DNA of 64,000 bases from JBGAWK01 sp044227665 (lineage in GTDB: Bacteria; Bacteroidota; Bacteroidia; Chitinophagales; JADIYW01), in assembly GCA_044227665.1 (NCBI GenBank), contig JBGAWK010000009.1, positions 6,618 through 70,617 of the forward strand. The letters are read 5' to 3'. A program made the translations under genes and the position numbers. The notes below the pieces were generated by a model. It searched no databases, was not told where the DNA came from, and saw only the letters and a list, made by a program, of their open reading frames with translations. Shown here piece by piece: positions 53,275 through 63,663 of the stretch; positions within the stretch are counted from its first letter, which is position 1; the number at the start of each line of letters is the position of its first letter.

Positions 53275-56200
53275 ATGCAAGAGCAAATTCCAATAACGCT
53301 AAAGAATAAGATAAGAGTAGTAACAGCAGCTTCACTATTCGATGGACATGACGCAGCTATCAACATCATGCGCCGGATAATTCAGGCAAGTGGAGCAGAA
53401 GTTATTCATTTGGGTCACAATAGAAGTGTAGAAGAAATTGTAAACTGTGCCATTCAAGAAGATGCACAATGCATCGCATTTACATCTTACCAAGGTGGAC
53501 ATGTGGAGTTTCTCAAATATATGTATGATTTACTGAGAGAAAAAAATAGCCCTCAAATAAAAATATGTGGTGGCGGCGGCGGAACAATACTACCCTCAGA
53601 AATCGAAGAACTTCACCACTATGGGATAGACAAAATTTACACCCCTGATGATGGCAGAGCCTTGGGCTTACAAGGAATGATCAACGATTTATTGCAACGC
53701 AGTGATTATCCTACAGGAGAAAATATTTTATTAGACCTAAATAAGTTGCAATATAAAGACATGCAACATATAGCCGCATTAATATCCTCGGCAGAAAATA
53801 AAACAGACAGTTTTACGACGATACGCACCACCCTAGAAGGGTCGCTGCCGGCAAAAGTCACCCCCATACTCGGCATTACTGGCACGGGCGGAGCAGGCAA
53901 GTCATCCCTTACAGATGAACTCTGTCGAAGATACTTGCTAGATTACCCCGACAATACCCTAGCCATAATTTCTGTAGATCCCAGTAGAAGAAAAACCGGT
54001 GGCGCATTATTGGGCGACAGAATTCGCATGAATAGTATTCACAATCCTAGAGTTTTTATGCGATCCATGGCAACACGTACTGCAAATGCAAGCATTTCCA
54101 AAGCCATAAAAGATGCCATACTTATCCTCAAAGCAGCAGGGTATGACATGATAATCATAGAAACTTCAGGAATAGGACAGTCTGGATCTGAAATAGTGGA
54201 CATTGCCGACCTATTTCTCTATGTCATGACTCCTGAATATGGAGCTGCCACTCAATTAGAGAAAATTGACATGTTAGATTATGCAAATATTATTGCCATA
54301 AACAAATTTGACAAACGCGGTGCTGCCGACGCATTGAGAGAAGTACGCAAGCAATACCAACGCAATCACAATCTATGGCATGAAGATGTGAACACTATGC
54401 CAGTGTACGGAACAATGGCATCACAATTCAATGATGGCGGCACAAACGTGCTATACAAAAAAATCATGGCACTTATCAATACGAAATTTGACTTGTCGTG
54501 GGACGCTAGGCTACATCTGCACATTCAAGACTCTGAGAAAATATTTATTATCCCACCTGAAAGAGTGAGATACCTCTCAGAAATTGTAAAAAACAATAAA
54601 GACTATGACGTAAACACAGAAGAACAGGCTGCTTTAGTAAATCAATGGCAGGCATTGGAAACTGCAAACCATATCATCACTGAAAAACAAGCCCAAAACT
54701 CTATATCCCAAGCCATAGACTCACTTAAAATACAGATATCCCCAGAAAGCATCTCAATTTTGGAGCAGTGGAAACAGAAGAACAACGCTTATAATAAGGA
54801 CAACTTTTCCTATAGAGTAAGAGAGAAAGAGATATTGATAAAGACACACACGGACAGTCTTTCTCATAGCAAAATTCCAAAGGTTGCCCTACCTAAATAC
54901 TATGCTTGGGGCGACATCTTGCGATGGAACAAGCAAGAGAGTGTTCCCGGGGAATTTCCTTATACGGCTGGAGTGTTCCCCTTCAAGCGCGAAGGGGAAG
55001 ATCCCACTAGAATGTTTGCCGGCGAAGGAGGTCCAGAGCGAACCAATAAGCGATTCCATTACGTATCTCTGGGTATGCCTGCAAAGCGGCTATCTACTGC
55101 ATTCGATAGTGTTACACTATATGGCAATGACCCTGCCCTAAGACCTGACATCTATGGGAAAATTGGAAATTCTGGCGTATCTATATCCACTCTTGATGAT
55201 GCGAAAAAATTGTATTCTGGCTTCGATTTGTGTCATCCCGCTACCTCTGTATCAATGACTATCAATGGGCCTGCACCTACAATATGTGCCTTTTTTATGC
55301 ATGTCGCCATAGACCAGCAATGTGAAAAATATATCCAAGAACATGGACTTACAGGGCAAGTTAAAGATAAAATTGCCGCCCTATATGCCGCCAAGAAGAT
55401 GTTGCCACCCTCCTACTACGGAGAACTTCCCGAAGGAAACGATGGCCTAGGACTCATGCTCTTAGGCATCACAGGCGATCAAGTACTAGAAAAATCTGTA
55501 TATGACAAGATTAAGCACTACGCACTATCCCAAGTAAGAGGTACCGTACAAGCGGACATATTCAAAGAAGACCAAGCACAAAATACATGCATATTTTCTA
55601 CAGAATTTTCACTCAAACTTCAAGGTGACATGCAGGAATATTTTATTAAAAATCAAATAAAAAACTTTTACTCCGTCTCCATATCTGGCTATCACATGGC
55701 AGAAGCTGGAGCCAATCCTATTACGCAGCTAGCATTTACCCTCGCCAATGGATTTTCCTTTATCGAGTATTATCTAAGCAGAGGTATGCATATAGACGAT
55801 TTTGCCCCTAATTTTTCATTTTTCTTTTCCAATGGCATAGACCCTGAATATGCCGTCATAGGAAGAGTCGCAAGAAGAATTTGGGCTAAAGCCCTCAAAT
55901 TCTTTTATAAAGGGAATGACAGAAGTCAAAAATTGAAGTATCACATCCAGACTTCAGGACGTAGCCTACATGCACAAGAGATAGATTTTAATGATATAAG
56001 GACTACCCTACAAGCACTATATGCTATCTATGACAATTGCAACTCCCTCCATACCAATGCTTATGATGAAGCCATCACTACCCCCACAGAAGAAAGTGTA
56101 CGCCGTGCTATGGCAATACAGCTTATTATCAACAAAGAATTAGGATTAGCTAAAAATGAAAACCCACTACAAGGCTCCTTCATTATTGAAGAGCTCACAT

Positions 56201-56637
56201 ACTTAGTAGAAGAAGCCGTATATGCCGAATTTGATAGACTTACAGAACGTGGCGGCGTATTGGGCGCAATGGAAACCATGTACCAGCGCAGTAAGATTCA
56301 GGAAGAAAGTATGTATTACGAAACACTAAAACATACAGGAGAATATCCTATCATAGGCGTAAATACTTTCTTATCTTCAAAAGGCTCTCCTACTATCATG
56401 CCACAGGAAGTGATAAGAAGCACAGAATCTGAAAAACTACGACAGATAGATAATCTAGCAGCATTACACAATCGCAACAAAGATACCGCCGATACTAGCA
56501 TCAAGGCGTTACAAGAAGCGGCCATACACAACAAGAATATGTTTGAAGCACTGATGGAAGCTGTAAAATATTGCAGCTTAGGACAAATTACCAATGCTCT
56601 ATTTGAAGTAGGCGGACAATATCGTCGCAATATGTAA
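53275..56637 (+). CDS. icmF: Fused isobutyryl-CoA mutase (IcmF)
   Basis: 1120 residues. Adenosylcobalamin enzyme that interconverts isobutyryl-CoA and n-butyryl-CoA. Order: B12-binding domain (1-140, cobalt ligand His25 in FDGHDAA); a MeaI-type G-protein chaperone domain (about 195-420, P-loop GTGGAGKSS starting at 203, NKFD); linker; then the mutase TIM barrel (about 545-1110) with FPFKREGEDPTRMFAGEGGPERTN, whose form is that of IcmF rather than methylmalonyl-CoA mutase. Fused chaperone and mutase is the normal IcmF layout. The dtd gene follows 20 bases later on the same strand. Confidence 0.95.
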   Translation: MQEQIPITLKNKIRVVTAASLFDGHDAAINIMRRIIQASGAEVIHLGHNRSVEEIVNCAIQEDAQCIAFTSYQGGHVEFLKYMYDLLREKNSPQIKICGGGGGTILPSEIEELHHYGIDKIYTPDDGRALGLQGMINDLLQRSDYPTGENILLDLNKLQYKDMQHIAALISSAENKTDSFTTIRTTLEGSLPAKVTPILGITGTGGAGKSSLTDELCRRYLLDYPDNTLAIISVDPSRRKTGGALLGDRIRMNSIHNPRVFMRSMATRTANASISKAIKDAILILKAAGYDMIIIETSGIGQSGSEIVDIADLFLYVMTPEYGAATQLEKIDMLDYANIIAINKFDKRGAADALREVRKQYQRNHNLWHEDVNTMPVYGTMASQFNDGGTNVLYKKIMALINTKFDLSWDARLHLHIQDSEKIFIIPPERVRYLSEIVKNNKDYDVNTEEQAALVNQWQALETANHIITEKQAQNSISQAIDSLKIQISPESISILEQWKQKNNAYNKDNFSYRVREKEILIKTHTDSLSHSKIPKVALPKYYAWGDILRWNKQESVPGEFPYTAGVFPFKREGEDPTRMFAGEGGPERTNKRFHYVSLGMPAKRLSTAFDSVTLYGNDPALRPDIYGKIGNSGVSISTLDDAKKLYSGFDLCHPATSVSMTINGPAPTICAFFMHVAIDQQCEKYIQEHGLTGQVKDKIAALYAAKKMLPPSYYGELPEGNDGLGLMLLGITGDQVLEKSVYDKIKHYALSQVRGTVQADIFKEDQAQNTCIFSTEFSLKLQGDMQEYFIKNQIKNFYSVSISGYHMAEAGANPITQLAFTLANGFSFIEYYLSRGMHIDDFAPNFSFFFSNGIDPEYAVIGRVARRIWAKALKFFYKGNDRSQKLKYHIQTSGRSLHAQEIDFNDIRTTLQALYAIYDNCNSLHTNAYDEAITTPTEESVRRAMAIQLIINKELGLAKNENPLQGSFIIEELTYLVEEAVYAEFDRLTERGGVLGAMETMYQRSKIQEESMYYETLKHTGEYPIIGVNTFLSSKGSPTIMPQEVIRSTESEKLRQIDNLAALHNRNKDTADTSIKALQEAAIHNKNMFEALMEAVKYCSLGQITNALFEVGGQYRRNM

Positions 56638-56656
56638 CTTATAATACTTTTACCCG

Positions 56657-57109
56657 ATGCGAGCAGTAATACAGAGAGTATATAGGTGTGAGTTGCTAAT
56701 CAACGACACCTTATTCTCATCCATAGACAATGGACTGTTAATACTCTTAGGCATTACGCATGATGACGGCCCAGATGATATAGATTACTTAGTAAAAAAA
56801 ATCGTTCAGATGCGTATTTTCTCAGACAAGGACGGAAAGATGAATCTGAGTATCTTGGACACTCAGGCTCAGATTATGGTAGTGAGCCAATTTACACTTT
56901 ATGCCTCTACAAAAAAAGGCAACCGACCTGGATTTACACTGGCAGCAAAACCCGAAATTGCTATTCCTTTATATGAAAATTTCATCTCACAGATAAAAGC
57001 ATTTTCTGATTTAGAAGTAGTCACGGGCATATTCGGTGCAGATATGAAAATCTCTTTCACCAATGATGGTCCTGTAACAATAATCATAGACAGCAAGCAT
57101 CCAGAATAG
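56657..57109 (+). CDS. dtd: D-aminoacyl-tRNA deacylase
   Basis: 150 residues, full length. Hydrolyses D-aminoacyl-tRNA (and Gly-tRNA-Ala) to protect translation. Motifs: MRAVIQRV at the start, SQFTLYA (active-site Thr, near 77-83), GNRPGF, and the cross-subunit Gly-cisPro in NDGPVT near the C-terminus. Homodimer in the cytosol. A short palindrome (gccaat/attggc, 57215-57230) lies between this and nrdB; no other signal is evident. Confidence 0.96.
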   Translation: MRAVIQRVYRCELLINDTLFSSIDNGLLILLGITHDDGPDDIDYLVKKIVQMRIFSDKDGKMNLSILDTQAQIMVVSQFTLYASTKKGNRPGFTLAAKPEIAIPLYENFISQIKAFSDLEVVTGIFGADMKISFTNDGPVTIIIDSKHPE

Positions 57110-57343
57110 CAGACTCCCATTTTGTTATTTTTGTGAACTTTGCAAATTTTTTTATCATTTTTTTTTCACTAAACACACTCACAGGTGTGAATATTTTTTG
57201 ACAATTCAGCATCAGCCAATATCCATTGGCTTTCCCCACATATACCAACATCCTGTTGAAAATTATATGAGAGATTTTCTCAATACGTGAATTAGTTTTA
57301 TAAACCGATTTGGGGAATTTAAAGGTTTTTAACACATATTGAA

Positions 57344-58339
57344 ATGGAAAAAGTCACTATAAGCAATGCAGTAAATACAGAAAAAATTCTTCAACATACC
57401 GATGACAGATTTGTATTATTTCCTATCCAGTATCAAAAAATATGGGATATGTACAAATTGCACGTGAAGTCATTTTGGGTAGCAGAAGAGATAGACTTAC
57501 AGCAAGATTTAAGTGACTGGAAAAAATTAAATGATAGTGAGCAACTTTTCATCAAACATGTATTGGCATTTTTTGCTGCAAGTGATGGCATTGTAAATGA
57601 AAATTTAGTAGTCAACTTCATGCAAGATGTAACCATCCCTGAAGCACGCTGCTTTTATGGATTCCAAGTAGCCATGGAAAATATCCATGCAGAGACCTAC
57701 TCCATACTAATAGATACTTATATCAAAGATAAAGACGAAAAGAATTCCCTCTTCAATGCCATACAGACCTTAGAATGTGTGAAGCAGAAAGCACAGTGGG
57801 CATTACGATGGATAGAATCTGCTCCCTCCTTTGCACACAGGCTGGTTGCCTTTGCCGCAGTAGAGGGCATATTCTTCTCCGGAAGTTTCTGCGCCATATT
57901 TTGGCTCAACAAAAGAGGGCTCATGCCAGGTCTCTCACAGTCCAATCAGTTAATAAGTCGCGATGAAGGCTTGCATTGTGATTTTGCTTGTTTGCTCTAC
58001 TCTATGTTGGACAACAAGCTTTCTGACGAAGATATTCGCAGTATCATCTGTGATGCAGTAGAGGCAGAAAAATACTTTGTCAAAGATGCATTGCCCGTAA
58101 ATCTAATAGGCATGAATGCCGACCTTATGCAGCAATATATAGAATTTGTTGCGGATAGATTACTACTATCCTTAGGGCATGGCAAAGTATATAATGCCGA
58201 AAACCCATTCCCATGGATGGAGTCAATCTCCCTTACTGGGAAGACCAATTTCTTTGAGGGTAAAGCCACAGAATATGCGAATCCTCATGCCGGCAAAAGT
58301 TCGCATGAACAAACCTTTACCTTAGAAGCAGATTTTTAA
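57344..58339 (+). CDS. nrdB: Ribonucleotide reductase class I, beta subunit
   Basis: 331 residues, close in sequence to the eukaryotic R2 group. Di-iron ligands: Asp51 (AEEID), Glu112 and His115 (ENIHAETY), Glu174 (VEGIFF), Glu208 and His211 (DEGLH). The radical Tyr119 is present, so this is a Tyr-radical (class Ia) enzyme rather than an Mn/Fe Ic type. The C-terminal tail FTLEADF should bind NrdA. NrdA follows 21 bases later. The upstream 234-base gap shows no convincing NrdR box. Confidence 0.97.
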   Translation: MEKVTISNAVNTEKILQHTDDRFVLFPIQYQKIWDMYKLHVKSFWVAEEIDLQQDLSDWKKLNDSEQLFIKHVLAFFAASDGIVNENLVVNFMQDVTIPEARCFYGFQVAMENIHAETYSILIDTYIKDKDEKNSLFNAIQTLECVKQKAQWALRWIESAPSFAHRLVAFAAVEGIFFSGSFCAIFWLNKRGLMPGLSQSNQLISRDEGLHCDFACLLYSMLDNKLSDEDIRSIICDAVEAEKYFVKDALPVNLIGMNADLMQQYIEFVADRLLLSLGHGKVYNAENPFPWMESISLTGKTNFFEGKATEYANPHAGKSSHEQTFTLEADF

Positions 58340-58360
58340 CTTATAATATTCAGATAAAAA

Positions 58361-60859
58361 ATGTTTGTAATAAAACGCGACGGCAGAAGAGAGCCTGTTC
58401 ATTTTGACAAAATCACAGCAAGAATAAGCAAACTATGTTTTGGCCTCAACGAAAAGTATGTAGTGCCACATCGTATAGCGCAGAACGTGATTCAAGGGCT
58501 ATATGACGGAGTATCCACAACAGAACTGGACAATCTTGCCGCAGAAACATCCGCATCTATGGCAGTCATACATCCAGACTATGCCTTACTCGCAGCCAGA
58601 ATAGCCGTATCCAACCTACACAAGAACACCAAGAAAGTATTCTCTCGTGTAATGGAAGACCTATATAATTATATAGACCCCAAAACACAGCAAAAAGCAC
58701 AGCTTATCTCCGATACTGTACATGATATGATTCAAATACATAAGGACAGACTAGATGCTGCGGTGGTACATCACAGAGACTATGAATACGATTATTTCGG
58801 ATTCAAGACACTAGAGCGTTCCTACCTTATGCGTATCAATGGCAAGGTGGCAGAGAGGCCACAACACATGCTCATGCGTGTAGCCATAGGCATACACATG
58901 GAAGACATTGACGCCGCTATCGAAACCTATAACTTGATGTCAGAGAAGTGGTTTACACACGCCACACCTACATTATTCAATGCAGGCACACCTAAGCCCC
59001 AACTTTCCTCATGCTTCCTTCTTACCATGAAAGACGACAGCATTTCTGGCATCTTTGACACACTAAAGCAATGTGCCGAAATTTCGCAATCTGCAGGCGG
59101 TATAGGGCTAAGCATTCACAATATCAGAGCAACGGGAAGCTATATCCGAGGAACAAATGGCACCAGCAATGGTATTATTCCTATGCTCAGAGTATTCAAT
59201 GATACGGCACGCTATGTAGATCAAGGTGGCGGCAAGCGCAAAGGTGCCTTTGCTATATACCTAGAACCTTGGCATGCCGATATATTTGAATTTTTAGAAT
59301 TACGAAAAAATAATGGCAAAGAAGAATTGAGAGCTAGAGACCTATTCTTAGCACTATGGACAAATGACTTGTTCATGGAACGTGTAAAAGAAAATAGTAC
59401 ATGGTCATTGTTCTGTCCTAATGAGACTCCTGGACTCTGCGACTCCTATGGTGAAGACTTTAGGAAATTATATCTGAAATATGAGCAAGAAGGCAGAGCT
59501 AGACGTACAGTAAAAGCACAAGAATTATGGTTTCGCATACTCGACTCACAAATAGAAACGGGTACGCCCTACATGCTCTTCAAAGACCATGCAAACGAAA
59601 AATCTAATCAAAAAAACTTAGGCACTATACGTTCTAGCAATCTCTGCACAGAGATTATGGAATTTACTTCTAAGGATGAAGTTGCTGTCTGCAATTTAGC
59701 ATCTATAAATCTCAGTAAATTCGCTGACGCTCAAAATAAGACTTTCGACTTCCAAAAGCTTTATGATATAACTTATATTGTTACAAAGAATCTCAACAAA
59801 ATAATAGATATCAATTACTATCCCATACCGGAGGCAGAGCGTAGCAACAAGAGACATCGCCCCATAGGACTAGGGGTACAAGGACTAGCAGATGCTTTCT
59901 TGATGCTTCGTCATCCCTTTGATAGTGAGGAAGCCCGAATATTGAATACAAACATCTTTGAAACTATATACTATGCTGCTCTCTGTGCCTCCAAGGATTT
60001 GGCTATAGCGGAAGGCTCTTATGAAACTTATGCAGGCTCTCCTATTAGTGAAGGTATATTCCAGTTTGACATGTGGGGCGTAACACCCTCCGACAGATGG
60101 GATTGGCAAACGCTACGCTCCGAAATTTTGGCTTCTGGTGTTAGAAACAGTTTATTGCTAGCACCTATGCCTACAGCATCTACATCACAAATTCTCGGCA
60201 ATAACGAGTGTTTTGAACCTTATACTTCCAATATCTATAAGAGAAGAACACTTAGTGGTGAATTTGTAGTAGTCAACAAGCATCTGCTTAAAGACCTCAA
60301 TGAATTAGGCTTGTGGAGTGATGATATGAAAAATGCCATATTGGCAAATAATGGCTCTATACAGTCCATAGAAGGAATTCCTCAAGACATCAAAGATTTG
60401 TACAAAACTGTTTGGGAAATCAAGCAGAAAAGCATCATAGAAATGGCAGCAGACCGTGGTGCTTATATAGACCAAAGCCAAAGTCTAAATATACACATGG
60501 AAGACGTAAACTATGGCAAACTGAGTTCCATGCACTTCTATGCGTGGGAGAAAGGTCTGAAGACAGGCATGTATTATCTACGAACAAGACCCGCTGTAGA
60601 TCCTATCAAATTTACCGTGGACTTTGAGAAAGCTAAAAGAGCACAGCAAGCTGTAGCTACAGGTTCAGGAGCCTATTTCTATGACAACAACAAAGTACAA
60701 CCCGAAATCTTCGACATGATACCACAAAAGCAGGCTACAGCGAAGCCTGCCTCAGTATCTTCTGCCGAAGCAAACGTGGGAGATACACAGAATCAGGCTA
60801 TGGAGCAAATCACATGTTCTCTAGACAATCCTGATGCTTGTATATCTTGCGGAAGCTAA
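58361..60859 (+). CDS. nrdA: Ribonucleotide reductase class I, alpha subunit
   Basis: 832 residues. Reduces ribonucleoside diphosphates to deoxy forms. N-terminal ATP-cone (1-90, KRDGRREPVHFDKI) for allosteric on/off control; ten-stranded barrel with QLSSCFLL, the NLCTEIMEF Cys, and NLASINLSKF; the C-terminal thiol relay Cys819, Cys827 and Cys830 (CISCGS). Eukaryote-like alpha subunit in keeping with its NrdB. Operon nrdB-nrdA, with an LD-carboxypeptidase gene 18 bases downstream. Confidence 0.97.
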   Translation: MFVIKRDGRREPVHFDKITARISKLCFGLNEKYVVPHRIAQNVIQGLYDGVSTTELDNLAAETSASMAVIHPDYALLAARIAVSNLHKNTKKVFSRVMEDLYNYIDPKTQQKAQLISDTVHDMIQIHKDRLDAAVVHHRDYEYDYFGFKTLERSYLMRINGKVAERPQHMLMRVAIGIHMEDIDAAIETYNLMSEKWFTHATPTLFNAGTPKPQLSSCFLLTMKDDSISGIFDTLKQCAEISQSAGGIGLSIHNIRATGSYIRGTNGTSNGIIPMLRVFNDTARYVDQGGGKRKGAFAIYLEPWHADIFEFLELRKNNGKEELRARDLFLALWTNDLFMERVKENSTWSLFCPNETPGLCDSYGEDFRKLYLKYEQEGRARRTVKAQELWFRILDSQIETGTPYMLFKDHANEKSNQKNLGTIRSSNLCTEIMEFTSKDEVAVCNLASINLSKFADAQNKTFDFQKLYDITYIVTKNLNKIIDINYYPIPEAERSNKRHRPIGLGVQGLADAFLMLRHPFDSEEARILNTNIFETIYYAALCASKDLAIAEGSYETYAGSPISEGIFQFDMWGVTPSDRWDWQTLRSEILASGVRNSLLLAPMPTASTSQILGNNECFEPYTSNIYKRRTLSGEFVVVNKHLLKDLNELGLWSDDMKNAILANNGSIQSIEGIPQDIKDLYKTVWEIKQKSIIEMAADRGAYIDQSQSLNIHMEDVNYGKLSSMHFYAWEKGLKTGMYYLRTRPAVDPIKFTVDFEKAKRAQQAVATGSGAYFYDNNKVQPEIFDMIPQKQATAKPASVSSAEANVGDTQNQAMEQITCSLDNPDACISCGS

Positions 60860-60877
60860 TTTGAGTATATTTACATC

Positions 60878-61774
60878 ATGTTCAGACCTGCCTATCTTCA
60901 AGCTGGAGATACCGTAGCACTCACTTGTCCCGCACGAAGTATTTCATTCAAAGAAATAGAATATGCCCTTGCGATACTTCAGAGTTGGGGACTTCAAGTA
61001 GAGATTGGGGATACCCTTGACAAGTCTTACCATCAATTTTCTGATACTGATTACAATAGAGCTAAAGATTTCCAAAAATTATTGGACAATCCTGCTGTCA
61101 AAGCAATCATATCTTGTAGAGGTGGATATGGCACAGTACGGATTATAGACAAACTACGCTATGACAGGTTTTTGGAGTATCCCAAATGGATAGTAGGCTA
61201 TTCTGATATAAGTATTTTACATATTCACTTAAACTGTACAATGGGCGTATCGAGCCTACATGCTACGATGCCTATAAATTTTAGTACTAATACCAAGGAA
61301 GCCTTAGAAAGTCTCAGAAAAAGCTTGTTTGGAGAAACTTTAAAATATGAGTTCCCTACGCACAGTCTAAGTGTCCTTGGTGATATGGAAGGAGAGATAA
61401 TAGGGGGGAATTTATCTTTGATATATAGTGCTTTGGGGACAAAAACAATCTTTAATACTAGTGACAAAATTATATTTATCGAAGACCTTGATGAATATTT
61501 ATATCATATAGACAGGATGATTATTGCATTGCTAAGGGCAGGAAAATTTCAAGGTATAAAAGGCATAATTGTTGGCGCATTAAGCGACATGAAAGACAAT
61601 ACTATACCTTTTGGCAAAAATGCCGAAGAGATAATTTATGAACACACCCATAATTTAGGATTTCCCATAGCCTTTGGATTCCCAGCAGGACACATAGCCG
61701 ACAATAGAGCCCTTAAACTTGGGCAGAGGGCAAAATTGTCTATAAGAGAAGCTTCGTGTATCTTCGAACAGTAG
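60878..61774 (+). CDS. Muramoyltetrapeptide (LD-)carboxypeptidase, S66 family
   Basis: 298 residues. Removes the terminal D-Ala from murein tetrapeptides during cell-wall recycling. The S66 triad is complete: Ser109 in VGYSDIS, Glu202 in FIEDLDEYLYHIDRM, and His272 in FPAGHIADN. RGGYGTVRI (81-89) is also conserved. No signal peptide, so cytosolic as in E. coli LdcA. It may be read through from nrdBA, 18 bases upstream. Convergent with glmS, seven bases apart. Confidence 0.94.
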   Translation: MFRPAYLQAGDTVALTCPARSISFKEIEYALAILQSWGLQVEIGDTLDKSYHQFSDTDYNRAKDFQKLLDNPAVKAIISCRGGYGTVRIIDKLRYDRFLEYPKWIVGYSDISILHIHLNCTMGVSSLHATMPINFSTNTKEALESLRKSLFGETLKYEFPTHSLSVLGDMEGEIIGGNLSLIYSALGTKTIFNTSDKIIFIEDLDEYLYHIDRMIIALLRAGKFQGIKGIIVGALSDMKDNTIPFGKNAEEIIYEHTHNLGFPIAFGFPAGHIADNRALKLGQRAKLSIREASCIFEQ

Positions 61775-61781
61775 CAATGTT

Positions 61782-63629
61782 CTATTCTACTGTAACAGAT
61801 TTGGCTAGATTTCTAGGCTGATCCACATCGCAACCACGCATCACTGCAATATGATATGATAGTAGCTGTAAAGGTATGGTAGTCAGCAAAGGAGTAAAAG
61901 CCTCAAGTGTTTCAGGAATATGTATTACAAATTCTGCAAGATTCTGAATTTGTTCATCTCCATCAGTAACCACAGCAATAATTCGACCTTTTCGGGATTT
62001 CACCTCCTCAATGTTAGAAATAACTTTCTCATAATGATTGGTGCTAGGTGCTAGTACCAATACCGGCATATTTTCATCTATAAGCGCAATAGGGCCATGT
62101 TTCATCTCCGCCGCAGGATATCCTTCTGCATGGATATATGAAATTTCTTTTAGTTTTAATGCCCCTTCTAATGCAACTGGAAAATTATACCCACGACCTA
62201 GATAAAGGAAATTTGAAGCATTAGAGAAAGTTCTTGCCATCTTGCTTATAAGGTCATTTTGTTGTAATAATATTTTTATCTTATTTGGCAAATCATCTAA
62301 TTCATGGATATAACTATTCATCTTAGATGCAGATAAAGTACCTTTGATATCTGCCAACTGCAAAGCCATCAATATAAGTAAAGACACTTGAGTAGTAAAC
62401 GCTTTGGTAGAAGCTACCCCAATCTCAGGACCAGCATGGGTGTAAGAACCAGCATCTGTCATTCTAGCAATAGCTGAGCCTACTACATTACAAATACCAT
62501 AAGTAAGTGCTCCTTTTTTCTTTGCTATCTCCAAAGCCGCTTTCGTATCAGCAGTTTCGCCAGACTGTGAAATTGCTATGACGATATCTTTTTCTGTAAT
62601 TATCGGATTTCTATATCTGAATTCACTGGCATATTCTACTTCTACAGGTATTCTTGCCAAATCTTCGATAAGGTATTCTCCAATCAGGGCAGCATGCCAA
62701 GATGTACCGCAGGCTACAAAAATAATACGCTCTGCATTAGCAAATGTCTTCTCATATTCTTTTACCCCACCGAGATTTATCTTAAATCTCTTATGATCCA
62801 CCCTTCCTCTTATACTATTGTAAATCGCTTCCGGTTGCTCGTAGATTTCTTTAAGCATAAAATGCTCAAATCCACCCTTTTCAAGCTCTTCAAGTTTTAG
62901 CTGTAGTTCATCTACATAGGGATCGTGAATGCTATTATCTAAAATACTGAGAAGATGTATATCCCCATTTCTATTCATGATAGCCATCTGCCCATCCTCT
63001 AAGTAGGTGACTTTTTTAGTATATTCTATAAGTGGTGAGCCATCAGAGGCGACGTAGAATTCATCATCTCCATAGCCTATTACCAATGGGCTGCTCATTT
63101 TTGCTGCTACCATGACATCGGGATGGTCTTCTGATATTATCACTACTGCGTACGCACCAATAAGTTGATGTAATGCCAATCTTATACATTCTGTATATTC
63201 TTTGCCTGTACTATGAATTATATCTTCAATAAGATGTACTATTACCTCAGTGTCAGTATCAGAAGAGAAAATGTGTCCTCTTTCTATTAATTCTTTTTTT
63301 ACGGTAGCATAATTCTCGATGATACCGTTGTGTATCACTGCAATTCTTCCTGAATTAGATTTATGTGGATGTGCATTTACATCATTGGCCTCTCCATGTG
63401 TTGCCCATCGTGTATGACCTATACCTATTGTACCTTTAATGTTTTTGTGTGAAGCCAAATCTTCTAAAGCCTTGACTTTGCCCTTTTTCTTATACACATT
63501 TAATGTATGTTGATCATCCAAAAGAGCTATGCCTGCACTATCATATCCGCGATATTCCAATCTTTTCAGTCCTTTAATTAAAATGGGATAAGCATCTTTG
63601 TTACCCATATAGCCTACGATTCCACACAT
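61782..63629 (-). CDS. glmS: Glutamine-fructose-6-phosphate aminotransferase (isomerizing)
   Basis: 615 residues. First enzyme of UDP-GlcNAc synthesis. The N-terminal glutaminase domain starts MCGIVGYMG, with Cys2 as nucleophile after Met removal; RWATHGEAN and HNGIIENY follow. Two SIS domains (about 285-425 and 455-600) bind fructose 6-phosphate; SQSGETADT is the sugar-phosphate loop, and the C-terminal RNLAKSVTVE is conserved. The leader is only 34 bases, so there is no glmS ribozyme. The DUF4270 gene lies directly upstream. Confidence 0.98.
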   Translation of the reverse strand: MCGIVGYMGNKDAYPILIKGLKRLEYRGYDSAGIALLDDQHTLNVYKKKGKVKALEDLASHKNIKGTIGIGHTRWATHGEANDVNAHPHKSNSGRIAVIHNGIIENYATVKKELIERGHIFSSDTDTEVIVHLIEDIIHSTGKEYTECIRLALHQLIGAYAVVIISEDHPDVMVAAKMSSPLVIGYGDDEFYVASDGSPLIEYTKKVTYLEDGQMAIMNRNGDIHLLSILDNSIHDPYVDELQLKLEELEKGGFEHFMLKEIYEQPEAIYNSIRGRVDHKRFKINLGGVKEYEKTFANAERIIFVACGTSWHAALIGEYLIEDLARIPVEVEYASEFRYRNPIITEKDIVIAISQSGETADTKAALEIAKKKGALTYGICNVVGSAIARMTDAGSYTHAGPEIGVASTKAFTTQVSLLILMALQLADIKGTLSASKMNSYIHELDDLPNKIKILLQQNDLISKMARTFSNASNFLYLGRGYNFPVALEGALKLKEISYIHAEGYPAAEMKHGPIALIDENMPVLVLAPSTNHYEKVISNIEEVKSRKGRIIAVVTDGDEQIQNLAEFVIHIPETLEAFTPLLTTIPLQLLSYHIAVMRGCDVDQPRNLAKSVTVE

Positions 63630-63663
63630 ATTCCTTTTTAATTTAAATTTATAAAAAATATTC

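Noticed and set aside
57110..57343. NrdR-type boxes before nrdB
   Set aside because: Fragments such as acacatatt occur, but no pair of 16-base palindromic boxes with the right spacing is present.
61768..61793. Inverted repeat acagtag/ctactgt between the LD-carboxypeptidase and glmS
   Set aside because: Seven base pairs, 12-base loop, no T-run; arises partly from the two stop codons.
63630..63663. Possible glmS ribozyme upstream of glmS
   Set aside because: Only 34 bases separate glmS from the upstream gene, too short for the ribozyme, and that element is known mainly from Gram-positive bacteria.
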